This document shows, piece after piece, positions 8,582 through 16,626 of a DNA stretch of 64,000 bases. Source of the DNA: Thiomicrorhabdus sp033238645. Its GTDB lineage: Bacteria > Pseudomonadota > Gammaproteobacteria > Thiomicrospirales > Thiomicrospiraceae. Positions within the stretch are counted from its first letter, which is position 1. Each line of letters begins with the position of its first letter. A program made the translations under genes and the position numbers. The stretch spans positions 150,538 to 214,537 of the forward strand of contig BQXR01000006.1 in the NCBI GenBank assembly GCA_033238645.1, written 5' to 3'. The notes under the pieces are model-generated. The model saw nothing but the letters and a program-made list of their open reading frames with translations. It made no database searches and was not told where the DNA came from.

Positions 8582-8655
8582 TGGAGGCGGAACCCGGAGT
8601 CGAACCGAGGTAGATGGATTTGCAATCCACTGCATAGCCACTTTGCTATTCCGCC
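8582..8655 (-). tRNA. tRNA-Cys (anticodon GCA)
   Basis: 74 bases with encoded CCA. Acceptor GGCGGAA pairs with TTCCGCC; the anticodon loop ATTGCAAAT gives GCA; the T-loop is GGTTCGACTCC. Middle tRNA of the cluster. Confidence 0.95.
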
Positions 8656-8661
8656 AAATAC

Positions 8662-8736
8662 TGGAGCGGGAAACGAGGATCGAACTCGCGACCCCAACCT
8701 TGGCAAGGTTGTGCTCTACCGCTGAGCTATTCCCGC
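8662..8736 (-). tRNA. tRNA-Gly (anticodon GCC)
   Basis: 75 bases with encoded CCA. Acceptor GCGGGAA pairs with TTCCCGC; the D-arm AGCTCAGCGGTAGAGC and anticodon loop TTGCCAA (GCC) are clear. First tRNA after the promoter. Confidence 0.95.
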
Positions 8737-8748
8737 TTGATGGGGCGT

Positions 8749-8776
8749 ATTATAGGGAATCCTCGATTAAGGTCAA
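8749..8776 (-). promoter_or_regulatory. Promoter of the tRNA cluster
   Basis: On the minus strand TTGACC, a 16-base spacer, and a perfect TATAAT, followed by a GC-rich discriminator (ACGCCCC) typical of stringently controlled stable-RNA promoters. The start would lie just upstream of tRNA-Gly. Confidence 0.85.
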
Positions 8777-8846
8777 GCGGTTTTTTGTAATTAATTGAAA
8801 AGAAACCTAAGCTAAAAGGTTTCTTATCTATAAATCATTAAGTTAC

Positions 8847-9419
8847 TTATGATTTTGTAGAACGAATAATTTCAGGCAGCGCTGCTTTGGTATATTGTAT
8901 CCAAGTTATTAGGGTTAGAGCAGCTGCAAAATAGAGCATTGGGAAACCAAGTTCTCCCCAATTTACACCCCATAACTCACCACCATACAAAAGCCAAGTC
9001 AGTGCCGCTAACTGTGAGGCAGTTTTAATCTTACCTAGATTGGAGACTGCAACCACATCACGAGCATTGTTTTCAGCCATCCATTCTCGTAGGGCTGAGA
9101 TAGCAACCTCTCGCATCATAATAATCACCGCAGAAATTATCACGTAGATATTGTCATGATACTCAGCGGCAACTACGATCAAAGCTGCCGCAACAATTAA
9201 CTTATCAGCAACGGGATCCAAAAAAGCTCCTAACTTACTGGCCGACCCTAGCTTACGAGCAAGGTAGCCATCTAGCCAATCGGTAATCGCTGCAATCATA
9301 AAGGCTAAACCCGCCCAAAAACGCGCCTCTTCAATTGGCAGGTAGTACAGGATCAAAAAAATGGGGATTAAGGCGACTCGAGACCAGGTCATGATCATCG
9401 GAAGTGACTGTAAACGCAT
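8847..9419 (-). CDS. pgsA: CDP-diacylglycerol-glycerol-3-phosphate 3-phosphatidyltransferase
   Basis: 190 residues, normal for PgsA. This inner-membrane enzyme transfers the phosphatidyl group from CDP-diacylglycerol to glycerol-3-phosphate, the committed step to phosphatidylglycerol and cardiolipin. The CDP-alcohol phosphotransferase motif is complete: DGYLARKLGSASKLGAFLD followed by PVADK, with all expected aspartates. About four to five membrane helices are visible. It follows uvrC on the same strand with a 98-base gap and precedes the tRNA cluster, the order conserved in many gammaproteobacteria. Confidence 0.95.
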   Translation of the reverse strand: MRLQSLPMIMTWSRVALIPIFLILYYLPIEEARFWAGLAFMIAAITDWLDGYLARKLGSASKLGAFLDPVADKLIVAAALIVVAAEYHDNIYVIISAVIIMMREVAISALREWMAENNARDVVAVSNLGKIKTASQLAALTWLLYGGELWGVNWGELGFPMLYFAAALTLITWIQYTKAALPEIIRSTKS

Positions 9420-9517
9420 AACTACTCTTTATTAATTATTTAATCTTTAAACATCTAAACTTATGGTGACGAATGTTATCACAACCAAGTCGCTAAGAAG
9501 CTGATTCAGCTCATATT

Positions 9518-11470
9518 TTAGAGGCTTCCATGAAAATAGTCGTAAATCTGCTGAGCTTTAGTCTGACTAATCCCCTTCACTTTTGCTAATTCTGCGATTG
9601 AGGCCTGTTTAACTTCATTGAGACCACCAAAATGTACTAATAAAATTTTACGTGTTTTAGGCCCAACCCCTTCAATCGCTTCTAAAGACGATTGGGTCTG
9701 TGCTTTGGTTCGTTTACTTCTGTGCGAGGTAATAGCAAAACGATGTGCTTCATCACGGATGTAATTGAGAAGATGTAATGCGATATCATCTGACTCTAAA
9801 TCTATCCCTTCCATATTGTAAGGTGTATACAGAATCTCGAGACCCGCTTTTCGCCCCTCTCCTTTAGCAACGGAGACGAGAGGAATAGACTCCAGCTCAA
9901 GCACTTTCAACACTTCAATCGCTTGGTTAAGCTGCCCCTTGCCTCCATCTACAACGATTAGATCAGGCATCTTAGCCTCACCATTTTTCAGGTGGCTATA
10001 ACGGCGAGTGAGAACTTGTGACATAGCTGCATAATCATCGCCACCCGTAATACCCTCAATATTAAATTTTCGATAGGCTTGTGTATTTGGCACCCCCTCA
10101 TTGAAAACCACACAACTGGCTACCGTTAGTTCACCCATCGTATGACTGATATCAAAACACTCCATATGCTGTGGTGCATTAGCCAGCGCTAACACCTCTT
10201 GCAACGCCTTTACACGCTCTATCTGAGTTGCTTTTTGTGTAATATGTTGTTTTAAGCCTGTCATAGCATTGGTTCTAGCCAATGCGACTAATCCTTTAGC
10301 TGTGTGTTGACTGGGCTGTTTAATTTTTACCGCAGCCTCGCGGCGTGTTTTAAGCCAGTGCTGTAAATCTACTTGCTCTTCTAATTTAACTGGAATCAAA
10401 ATCTCTGCAGCGACAGGGTGGAGTTGATAGTGATGGGTGATGAATGCTTCCAGTACTTGGCTCTCTGAGGCTAAATCACTGTATTTAGGATAGTAGTGCT
10501 CACTACCCCACAAATTACCACCACGATACATCATTAGGCAAACGCAGACTTGATTGGCCTGCTCAACACTGACAATCACATCAATATCTTTAGAGCCTGG
10601 TTGATTAATCAAGTGCTGGCTCTGAATGGTTCTCAGTGCTGAGATCTTATCTCTCAAAATACCCGCTTGTTCAAACTCTAGTTCTTCAGCGGCCTTTTCC
10701 ATTTTTTGACCCAGTAGATCCACCACCTCAAAGCTTTTACCCTGTAAAAACATCAAGGTTTGATCGACCTCTTCTCGGTAGTCCTCTTTAGTCACTAAAC
10801 CTTCAACACAAGGCCCAGAGCAGCGTTTTATCTGATACTGCAAACATGGACGAGATCGATGGCTAAAAACACTCTCTGCACACTGTCTAACGGGAAAGAC
10901 TTTCTGTAAGGCCTGTAGGGTTTGGTGCACAGCGGATGCATTTGGGAAAGGCCCAAAGTACTCACCTACACGGCGTTTTGCACCACGGTGATAACCCAAT
11001 GCAGGAAAGTCCTTTGCTGTTGAAACAAAAATATAGGGATATGATTTATCATCCCTAAATAGAATATTGTATTTGGGCTTGTGACGCTTAATCAAAGTAT
11101 TCTCTAAGATAAACGCTTCGCTCTCAGAGTCAGTTACCGTTACCTCTATACGATCAATGAGTGCAACCATTGCCGCTGTTTTGATCTCATCATGTTTTTT
11201 CTTAAAGTAGCTTGATACACGTTTCTTTAAGTTTTTCGCTTTACCCACATAGATAATCACGCCCTTTTTATTCAACATACGATAGACGCCTGGTCTTTGC
11301 GTAAGCTGTTTTAAAAATGCTTCTATATCAAATCCCCCCCCCTGCTCATTTTGAGGAGTTTCTATGTTTTCGACAAGCTCTGTCTCTAGACGACTATCTA
11401 AGTTATTTTCTAGAGACGACTCTTTTGTCGTTTGATTTGCTGGAATATCTTGGGTCATAGAGTTGAACAA
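9518..11470 (-). CDS. uvrC: Excinuclease ABC subunit C
   Basis: 650 residues. UvrC makes both incisions in UvrABC nucleotide excision repair. Visible parts: GIY-YIG nuclease (GVYRMLNKKGVIIYVGKAKN, about 60-80), a cysteine region, the UVR motif that binds UvrB, the RNase-H-like nuclease (MECFDISHTMGE), and C-terminal helix-hairpin-helix motifs. The N-terminus is odd: E. coli UvrC begins a few residues before the AFLK segment, but here about 48 acidic, low-complexity residues precede it, including NEQGGG, which is encoded by a dispersed repeat copy with nine consecutive G. No in-frame ATG lies between that tract and the GIY-YIG domain, so slippage there would silence the gene. Confidence 0.95.
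   Translation of the reverse strand: MFNSMTQDIPANQTTKESSLENNLDSRLETELVENIETPQNEQGGGFDIEAFLKQLTQRPGVYRMLNKKGVIIYVGKAKNLKKRVSSYFKKKHDEIKTAAMVALIDRIEVTVTDSESEAFILENTLIKRHKPKYNILFRDDKSYPYIFVSTAKDFPALGYHRGAKRRVGEYFGPFPNASAVHQTLQALQKVFPVRQCAESVFSHRSRPCLQYQIKRCSGPCVEGLVTKEDYREEVDQTLMFLQGKSFEVVDLLGQKMEKAAEELEFEQAGILRDKISALRTIQSQHLINQPGSKDIDVIVSVEQANQVCVCLMMYRGGNLWGSEHYYPKYSDLASESQVLEAFITHHYQLHPVAAEILIPVKLEEQVDLQHWLKTRREAAVKIKQPSQHTAKGLVALARTNAMTGLKQHITQKATQIERVKALQEVLALANAPQHMECFDISHTMGELTVASCVVFNEGVPNTQAYRKFNIEGITGGDDYAAMSQVLTRRYSHLKNGEAKMPDLIVVDGGKGQLNQAIEVLKVLELESIPLVSVAKGEGRKAGLEILYTPYNMEGIDLESDDIALHLLNYIRDEAHRFAITSHRSKRTKAQTQSSLEAIEGVGPKTRKILLVHFGGLNEVKQASIAELAKVKGISQTKAQQIYDYFHGSL
11334..11350 (-). 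repeat. Dispersed GAGCAGGGGG repeat, copy 3, inside uvrC (9 G)
   Basis: On the coding strand AATGAGCAG followed by nine G encodes NEQGGG near residue 45. It lies at the junction between a non-conserved N-terminal extension and the conserved nuclease domain. Confidence 0.75.
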
Positions 11471-11511
11471 GGTAGAATTACTGAAATTAAATTTATTATA
11501 AGGTATTCATA

Positions 11512-12465
11512 ATGGATCAAGCGCCACAAAATAACGAAAAGAGTTTTAATCGACTAGCAGCTGCTGTTGAGTCACTGGTAAAACAAGAGTCTTGGACACG
11601 TCGTTTTGCCAATCTACTTAAGCTCGCCGTTGCTGGCTATATTGTTTTCTTTATCTATCTTGCTGTCGATAAGATAACCTCCATGGAAGAGATGGAATCT
11701 CTAACCAAAGATAAAGAGCATGTAGCCGTTGTTAAGTTAGAAGGCCCTATTATGCCAGGAGGCAAAGTCAGTGCAGCCACCATCAATCCGCTTCTTGCCA
11801 GTGCGTTTAAGAATCCCGCAAGTAAGGCAGTCATTATCAAAGCCAACTCACCAGGTGGAAGCCCTGTACAATCAGCGCTGATTAATGATGAGATTATCCG
11901 CTTAAAAAAGCTATATAACAAACCTGTCTATGTCGTGGTTGAAGACCTTTGTGCTTCTGGTTGTTATTACATTGCCGTTGCGGCAGATAAAATCTTTGCC
12001 AACAAAGGTTCTATGATTGGCTCGATTGGTGTGCGTATGGATACCTTTGGAATTACCAAGTTGATGGAAAAACTCGGTATCGAAAACCGCTCTATGCACG
12101 CAGGTGAACACAAAGCCTTCATTGACCCATTTAGTGAGAAAGATGAAGTCGGTCGTCAGTTCTTTAAAGAGATGATCCTAGAAAAAACCCACCAGCAGTT
12201 TATCGAGACCGTGCGTCTTGGCCGTGGTGATCGTATTAAAGAGACCAAAGACACTTACACAGGCCTAGTCTGGCTGGGAGATGACGCTATCACAAACGGA
12301 TTGATTGATGGCCTTGGTGATCTAAATGGTGTTGCAAGAGACATTGTTGGTATTGAAACGGTGCGCTACTATGAGAAGCATAAGTCATTTATGGAAGAGA
12401 TCATGGGGGATATCACTAGTGAAACCTCTACAAAACTATCACTATTCTTAAATACGATGCGTTAA
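11512..12465 (+). CDS. S49 family peptidase (SppA/SohB-like)
   Basis: 317 residues. One membrane helix near residues 37-53 anchors the protein, with the protease domain probably periplasmic. The S49 fold is clear: KANSPGGSP oxyanion region around 110-118, nucleophile S149 in CASGCYY, and a candidate general base K201 in GEHKAF, the serine-lysine pair used by single-domain SppA enzymes that digest cleaved signal peptides and membrane protein fragments. It is divergent from uvrC with only 41 bases between starts, and is followed at once by a repeat variant and a strong hairpin. SppA versus SohB cannot be decided here. Confidence 0.85.
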   Translation: MDQAPQNNEKSFNRLAAAVESLVKQESWTRRFANLLKLAVAGYIVFFIYLAVDKITSMEEMESLTKDKEHVAVVKLEGPIMPGGKVSAATINPLLASAFKNPASKAVIIKANSPGGSPVQSALINDEIIRLKKLYNKPVYVVVEDLCASGCYYIAVAADKIFANKGSMIGSIGVRMDTFGITKLMEKLGIENRSMHAGEHKAFIDPFSEKDEVGRQFFKEMILEKTHQQFIETVRLGRGDRIKETKDTYTGLVWLGDDAITNGLIDGLGDLNGVARDIVGIETVRYYEKHKSFMEEIMGDITSETSTKLSLFLNTMR

Positions 12466-12480
12466 CCCCCTGTTCTAAGG
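12466..12480 (-). repeat. Variant of the dispersed repeat just after the S49 peptidase stop
   Basis: Five C followed by TGTTCTAAGG begins at the base after the TAA stop. It differs from the consensus TGCTCAA by TGTTC, so it is a weak copy. Other imperfect copies lie at 14671 (CCCCCCTGTTTAC), 34371 (in dnaE) and 40644 (in sdhE). Confidence 0.35.
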
Positions 12481-12510
12481 TCCCTTAAGAGTAAGGGACT
12501 CCTTCTCAAA

Positions 12511-12541
12511 ACAAAAAAAACCGCACTTTCTGCGGTTTTTT
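12511..12541. terminator. Bidirectional terminator between the S49 peptidase and ycgN
   Basis: ACCGCA and TGCGGT arms around CTTTC, with eight A on the left and seven T on the right, so it can work for both converging genes. Confidence 0.85.
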
Positions 12542-12612
12542 TATGCCTACTTTTATGACTGCATAACATTCATTAAAACAAGATTCTACCCATCATTTAG
12601 CTACTTTAGGTA

Positions 12613-13062
12613 CTAAGGCTTAGGCATTAAATAGTCTTCATCATCCAGCTCACCATTATCAACCACCACCTCAATCGCAGCCAAACCAACCCCAGCCGCA
12701 CCTACACTTTTTGCCTCTCCAGAAATTAATGGGTGCCAATTAGGTAGACACTGTCCTCTATAGAGCACTCTATAGGCACAGGTATCGGGCAGCCAATTGA
12801 ACTCGGCGACACGAGATTTGGTCAATTGCACACAGGTGGGTACATTCACACTGCGGTTAGCATAATCGGTACAAGCGCCCGTTTTAGGATCAGAGTAACC
12901 ACAGACAATTCTGGTATAGACAATCTCATCCGTCTCTTCATCTTGCAACTTACTTAAACAGCAAAGACCGCACCCATCACAAACTGATTCCCACTCTGCC
13001 TGAGTCATCTCATCTAAGGTTTTTGTCTCCCAAAAAGGCGGTTGTGATACTGTTTCAGTCAT
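12613..13062 (-). CDS. ycgN: YcgN family cysteine-cluster protein
   Basis: 149 residues, the usual size of the YcgN/UPF0260 family. The N-terminal cluster CDGCGLCC (C28, C31, C34, C35) and later conserved cysteines (IVCGYSD, GACTDY, PTCVQL, DTCAYR) match the zinc- or iron-binding cysteine-cluster pattern. The conserved ending LPNWHPLISG is present. The biochemical role of the family is unknown. It lies 43 bases downstream of the pseudouridine synthase gene on the same strand, so the two may be co-transcribed. Confidence 0.9.
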   Translation of the reverse strand: MTETVSQPPFWETKTLDEMTQAEWESVCDGCGLCCLSKLQDEETDEIVYTRIVCGYSDPKTGACTDYANRSVNVPTCVQLTKSRVAEFNWLPDTCAYRVLYRGQCLPNWHPLISGEAKSVGAAGVGLAAIEVVVDNGELDDEDYLMPKP

Positions 13063-13105
13063 AAAGGTTTACTCATAGTTTGCATTAAATTGAAGGTAAA
13101 TGTCA

Positions 13106-13831
13106 TTAAAATTGTAGCCAAGGGGCTTGCCATGACTCTATCAGAGCCTGACACGATGGCTTAAGAAAAATAGAACCACTCTCTGGCACTTGGACAAACT
13201 CGTAGGCTTGATCATAAAGCGTAAATTGTAGTGCAAAAGCATGCAGATAACCTCTATCAATGACTTTAGCGGCATTGGCCTCTGCATAGCGAATATCACC
13301 CAAGATTGGCACAGCAATACTTTTGAGTGCAACGCGTATTTGATGGGTTTTGCCCGTAATTGGTTTCACTAAATAGAGACGTAGACCCGATTCTATAGAG
13401 GTACTTAAAAACTGCGTTCTAGCAGGGTTATCTTTGCTTTGGGTCAACTTCCAGTTACCCCGTCGGGCAGCAGCCATATCACCAATCACCCAGCCCTGCT
13501 TCTTTTTTGGCTTCTTGTCAGAGATCGCTAGATAGTACTTTTGAATCTGATGTGTTTCAAATAGCGTTTGAAATGCCTGAGCGGTTGCTTTGTTGAGCGC
13601 AAAAATCACCAACCCCGATGTCATTTTATCTAAGCGATGTACTGGATAGACTTCTGTTAAATCTAGTTGCTGCTTAATCAGCACTGCTAACCCAGGTTCT
13701 GTTGCCTTGTTACTTTGATCCGATCTTGTAAGAGGTTCACACTCTTCACTGTGAAAATTGAGCCCCGCGGGTTTATTAACCACTAAAAAGTCACTATTAC
13801 TAAAGACCACTGCTAATTTTATTTGGCTCAT
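13106..13831 (-). CDS. RluA-superfamily pseudouridine synthase (TIGR01621-like)
   Basis: 241 residues when started at ATG 13831, chosen because AGAGAGAAA directly precedes it; a TTG at 13843 would add four residues. Motif II, VHRLDKMTSGL, carries the catalytic aspartate. The NKPAG motif near the start and KTHQIRVAL near the C-terminus are also conserved. There is no S4 domain. The sequence around the active site looks like the small uncharacterised Rlu group (TIGR01621) rather than RluC, RluD or TruC, so the modified RNA position cannot be named. Confidence 0.85.
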   Translation of the reverse strand: MSQIKLAVVFSNSDFLVVNKPAGLNFHSEECEPLTRSDQSNKATEPGLAVLIKQQLDLTEVYPVHRLDKMTSGLVIFALNKATAQAFQTLFETHQIQKYYLAISDKKPKKKQGWVIGDMAAARRGNWKLTQSKDNPARTQFLSTSIESGLRLYLVKPITGKTHQIRVALKSIAVPILGDIRYAEANAAKVIDRGYLHAFALQFTLYDQAYEFVQVPESGSIFLKPSCQALIESWQAPWLQF

Positions 13832-14055
13832 TTTCTCTCTCAATAGTGAATGATGATTGGTGCTAATTAAGTATCTAATACTTGTAAATACTAATTTTGA
13901 ATAGGCCTATTACTCTTTATTAGAAAACAGGCGATGGACATCGCTAAAACCGATAGCAACTTTTACTTACTTATAGGATGTCAAAAAATACACACTCAAA
14001 ACAACCATAGATATTTAATGCTTTAAATTCATCAAGTTACGGCACAAACCCAAAC

Positions 14056-14073
14056 TTGGCACAACCCTTGATA
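14056..14073 (+). promoter_or_regulatory. Possible sigma-54 promoter of the CheZ-like gene
   Basis: TTGGCAC is followed at the right distance by TTGA: GG at 14058-14059 and GA at 14070-14071, ten bases apart. The -24 element is perfect; the -12 has A where GC is normal, so this is tentative. Confidence 0.3.
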
Positions 14074-14103
14074 TAGGTCTTATGATTTTAAAGAAATTTA
14101 ACT

Positions 14104-14129
14104 CAAGCTGTCAGAATTCTGTCAGCTTG
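14104..14129. promoter_or_regulatory. 26-base palindrome in the leader of the CheZ-like gene
   Basis: CAAGCTG-T-CAGAATTCTG-T-CAGCTTG is self-complementary except for two T/T mismatches. It sits 25 bases before the start codon and ends 12 bases before the GGGAGA ribosome site, so it could be an operator or an RNA hairpin. Confidence 0.55.
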
Positions 14130-14153
14130 AATACTATTACCAGGGAGAACATC

Positions 14154-14600
14154 ATGGCTCAAATGAATACCACTCAAAAAGTTCAGACTTGCTTAGAGTT
14201 TATTGATCAACGTCTAGAAACAACCTCTGAACAAACCATTCGTATTGCGGAACTGATTATTGAAGATATTAAAAGCCTAACACAAGGTTATCAGACAGCC
14301 ATTCAAACTGGCGCACTGCATGATCATTCAGAGTTAGTCCGTAAAACGCAGCTCAACTGGGTAAATCAACTGCACGACATTATACTCGAACAGACCAATC
14401 GAGATTTAAATGGTCAAGTCATTATTGCACTACAGAAGTTTGCTTCTACGCTTAATAAACAGCAACTAAAATATTCTGATTTTGACCTACCAAGTGTGGT
14501 GGCTCGTGAACATAACGATGAACATAAGTACCTAAATCAGGCCGAGATTGAGATGCTTATGTCTCAGCAGAGCTTATTTGATGACCCTATTCGTCATTAA
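14154..14600 (+). CDS. Short CheZ-like phosphatase candidate
   Basis: 148 residues from ATG 14154, which has a GGGAGA ribosome site; an upstream in-frame start at 14082 would overlap the palindrome. The protein is almost entirely helical. Residues 83-90 (RDLNGQVI) match the CheZ catalytic stretch (QDLTGQVI in E. coli): D84 and Q88 have the same spacing as D143 and Q147, which dephosphorylate CheY-P. The end (NQAEIEMLMSQQSLF, from 128) resembles the C-terminal CheY-binding peptide of CheZ, after a flexible linker. It is about 65 residues shorter than E. coli CheZ and has no chemotaxis genes nearby. CheZ activity is inferred from these motifs; a non-chemotaxis response-regulator phosphatase is the alternative. 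Confidence 0.6.
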   Translation: MAQMNTTQKVQTCLEFIDQRLETTSEQTIRIAELIIEDIKSLTQGYQTAIQTGALHDHSELVRKTQLNWVNQLHDIILEQTNRDLNGQVIIALQKFASTLNKQQLKYSDFDLPSVVAREHNDEHKYLNQAEIEMLMSQQSLFDDPIRH

Positions 14601-14642
14601 TGGTGACTAAGCGTTGCTGCTATAAAGTATTATCATTGCCTT

Positions 14643-14666
14643 AAAGCCCTCAATTGAGGGCTTTTT
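14643..14666 (+). terminator. Terminator after the CheZ-like gene
   Basis: AAGCCCTC and GAGGGCTT arms around AATT form a perfect stem followed by TTTTT. It ends 113 bases before the next gene. Confidence 0.9.
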
Positions 14667-14779
14667 AATACCCCCCTGTTTACTTTATAAAACTACTTTT
14701 CCAACAGACTTCGCAGTAGAATACCCCCTTCGATTGATTAAATTCTGACTCATTTGTCTCTTAACACTGTTTTGAATCT

Positions 14780-15982
14780 ATGCCTAAAACCCAAATTAAA
14801 ATTCATAACGCCATGGATGAGTTTTCTAAATCTGAGTGGAACAGTCTGTTGCATGATGACAATCCATTTTTACGCTATGAGTTTCTTCATGCCTTAGAAG
14901 CCAATCAGTGTGTTAGCCCCCAGTTTGGCTGGATTCCTCGACATATAGGTCTCTATCAAAATGATCAGCTTATTGCCGCAATGCCCTTGTATGAAAAACA
15001 TAATAACTACGGCGAGTTTGTTTTTGACCAAGCGTGGGCAGATGCTTGGCAGCAGGTTGGACTAGACTATTATCCCAAGCTAGTCTCAGCAATCCCCTAC
15101 AGCCCTGTTTTAGGCCAACGTTTGCTGGTAGACCCAAAGTTTGATAACGACACTCAAGAGAATCTTAAGGGCTTGCTTATCAGATCAATTACCAGCATCT
15201 GCCAGCAAAATGAGTTGAGTGGGGTTCATCTACTGTTTTCAGAGAAAAATCAGCAGAACTGGCTAAGTCAGCAACAAGATTGGCTATACCGACAAGACTG
15301 CCAGTTTCACTGGATTAACCAAGGCTACCAAAGTTTTGATGATTTCCTAGCCACACTCACCGCTAAAAAACGTAAGAATATCAAACAGGAACGTAAATCT
15401 GTTAAAGCAGCGGGTATTACCTTTAGAGTCCTTAATGGTCATACTGTCTTGCCCGAAGACTGGGTGCAGTTTGATATTTTCTATCAAAAAACCTTTAATG
15501 AGAAATGGGGAACCCCTACTTTAAACTGTGGCTTCTTTCAATCCATTGCAGATAACTTACCTGATCAGATTATATTGGTATTAGCGGATAGTGCTGATGG
15601 CCAATGCATTGCGGGTTCTTTAATGTTTCAGTCCAAAACCCATCTCTACGGTAGGCACTGGGGCATTACACAAGCTGTCAAAAACCTCCATTTTGAAACC
15701 TGCTTCTATCAAGGGATTGAGCATGCGATTAAACAGAGCATTCAAGTCTTTGAACCGGGTGCTGGCGGTGAACACAAAATTGCGCGTGGTTTTGTACCAG
15801 TGGCCATGCAATCTGCCCACTGGTTAACCCAGAACCCTTTCCCTGAAGGCATTGATCACTTTATTGAACAAGAGAAGCTCGCCACAGATGACTATATGGC
15901 CGATAGCTTAACGCACGTACCCTATAAAGATAAAACCTGCTTCTACCAACAAGACAGTCACTTTACCCTTAAATCTAAATAA
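14780..15982 (+). CDS. GNAT/FemAB-like N-acyltransferase (COG3146 family)
   Basis: 400 residues. The sequence fits the COG3146 'predicted N-acyltransferase' family: N-terminal NPFLRYEFLHALE, then RHIGLYQNDQLIAAMPLYEK, PYSPVLGQRLL, and the basic KKRKNIKQERK segment near 200; a C-terminal half contains GRHWG and FEPGAGGEHKIARGF. The fold is a double GNAT domain related to FemAB enzymes. The substrate is not known; older annotations call it peptidoglycan biosynthesis without direct proof. The next gene starts 13 bases downstream, so they form an operon. Confidence 0.8.
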   Translation: MPKTQIKIHNAMDEFSKSEWNSLLHDDNPFLRYEFLHALEANQCVSPQFGWIPRHIGLYQNDQLIAAMPLYEKHNNYGEFVFDQAWADAWQQVGLDYYPKLVSAIPYSPVLGQRLLVDPKFDNDTQENLKGLLIRSITSICQQNELSGVHLLFSEKNQQNWLSQQQDWLYRQDCQFHWINQGYQSFDDFLATLTAKKRKNIKQERKSVKAAGITFRVLNGHTVLPEDWVQFDIFYQKTFNEKWGTPTLNCGFFQSIADNLPDQIILVLADSADGQCIAGSLMFQSKTHLYGRHWGITQAVKNLHFETCFYQGIEHAIKQSIQVFEPGAGGEHKIARGFVPVAMQSAHWLTQNPFPEGIDHFIEQEKLATDDYMADSLTHVPYKDKTCFYQQDSHFTLKSK

Positions 15983-15995
15983 GTTTGGAAAACCA

Positions 15996-16484
15996 ATGAC
16001 AACTGAACTCTACAAAATCTGCACACTCGGACAAGGCTCACTTTTTATTATGCCTAAACCGTCTAAAGAGAACCTACACAACGATATCAAGTTCTATCAA
16101 TCTCAAGGTGTGACCAAGGTAATCAGCCTACTGCTGCCTGCTGAGATACGAAAACTAGAGATGACGGATGAAGGGGATGCTTGCGAACAGAGAGGTTTGA
16201 GCTTTTGTAGCTTCTCCATTAAAGATATGTCAGTCCCTGATCTAAAACTCTTACAGCAGTTTAACCAATATTTAAAACAAGACCTGTTAAATGGTGAGCA
16301 GGTGGCCATTCACTGTCATGGAGGCAGAGGAAGAGCAGGTACGGTAGCCATTACTCTAATGGTTGAGTTTGGTTTTGATGCTGAGACAGCAATAGAGATG
16401 GCCTGTGAGGCAAGAGGTGATAGAGTGCCTGTTAATGATGCTCAGTTAAAGTTTGTAAAAGCCTACCCCCCCTGCTCAATTTAA
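15996..16484 (+). CDS. Dual-specificity protein phosphatase (CDKN3-like)
   Basis: 162 residues. The signature HCHGGRGRAG gives the catalytic pair C107 and R113 of the C-x5-R loop; an upstream aspartate in SIKDMSVPD would be the general acid. This is the cyclin-dependent-kinase-inhibitor-3-like dual-specificity fold found as small proteins in proteobacteria. It follows the COG3146 gene by 13 bases. The last residues PPCSI and the stop lie on a copy of the dispersed repeat (16466-16480), so the original C-terminus may have been changed by it. Substrate unknown. Confidence 0.85.
   Translation: MTTELYKICTLGQGSLFIMPKPSKENLHNDIKFYQSQGVTKVISLLLPAEIRKLEMTDEGDACEQRGLSFCSFSIKDMSVPDLKLLQQFNQYLKQDLLNGEQVAIHCHGGRGRAGTVAITLMVEFGFDAETAIEMACEARGDRVPVNDAQLKFVKAYPPCSI
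16466..16480 (-). repeat. Dispersed GAGCAGGGGG repeat, copy 4, at a gene terminus (7 G)
   Basis: Seven C followed by TGCTCAAT encodes the final residues P-P-C-S-I of the phosphatase gene; the stop TAA follows within two bases. Confidence 0.75.
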
Positions 16485-16540
16485 TTAAAGCTTTTGGTTG
16501 GCTCTCAAAAACCCTTCTAAGATAATAATTTGCCAATCAA

Positions 16541-16575
16541 AAACGGTTTACCCCTTAAATAGAGATAAACCGTTT
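16541..16575 (-). terminator. Terminator downstream of the M16C peptidase gene
   Basis: AAACGGTTTA and TAAACCGTTT are perfect 10-base arms around a 15-base loop. Read on the minus strand the stem is followed by a T-run (TTTTTGATT). It separates two converging genes. Confidence 0.65.
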
Positions 16576-16626
16576 ATAAAGACTTCTAAGTGGTGTGGAT
16601 TTAAATGCGTTTAACCCACAACCTCA

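Larger units (their letters stand above)
13844..14153. other. 310-bp control region upstream of the CheZ-like gene
   Basis: It contains a sigma-54-like promoter (14056-14073) and a nearly perfect 26-base palindrome (14104-14129). No gene was seen. Two GGCACAA repeats (from 14041 and 14058) are spaced 17 bases apart. Confidence 0.4.
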
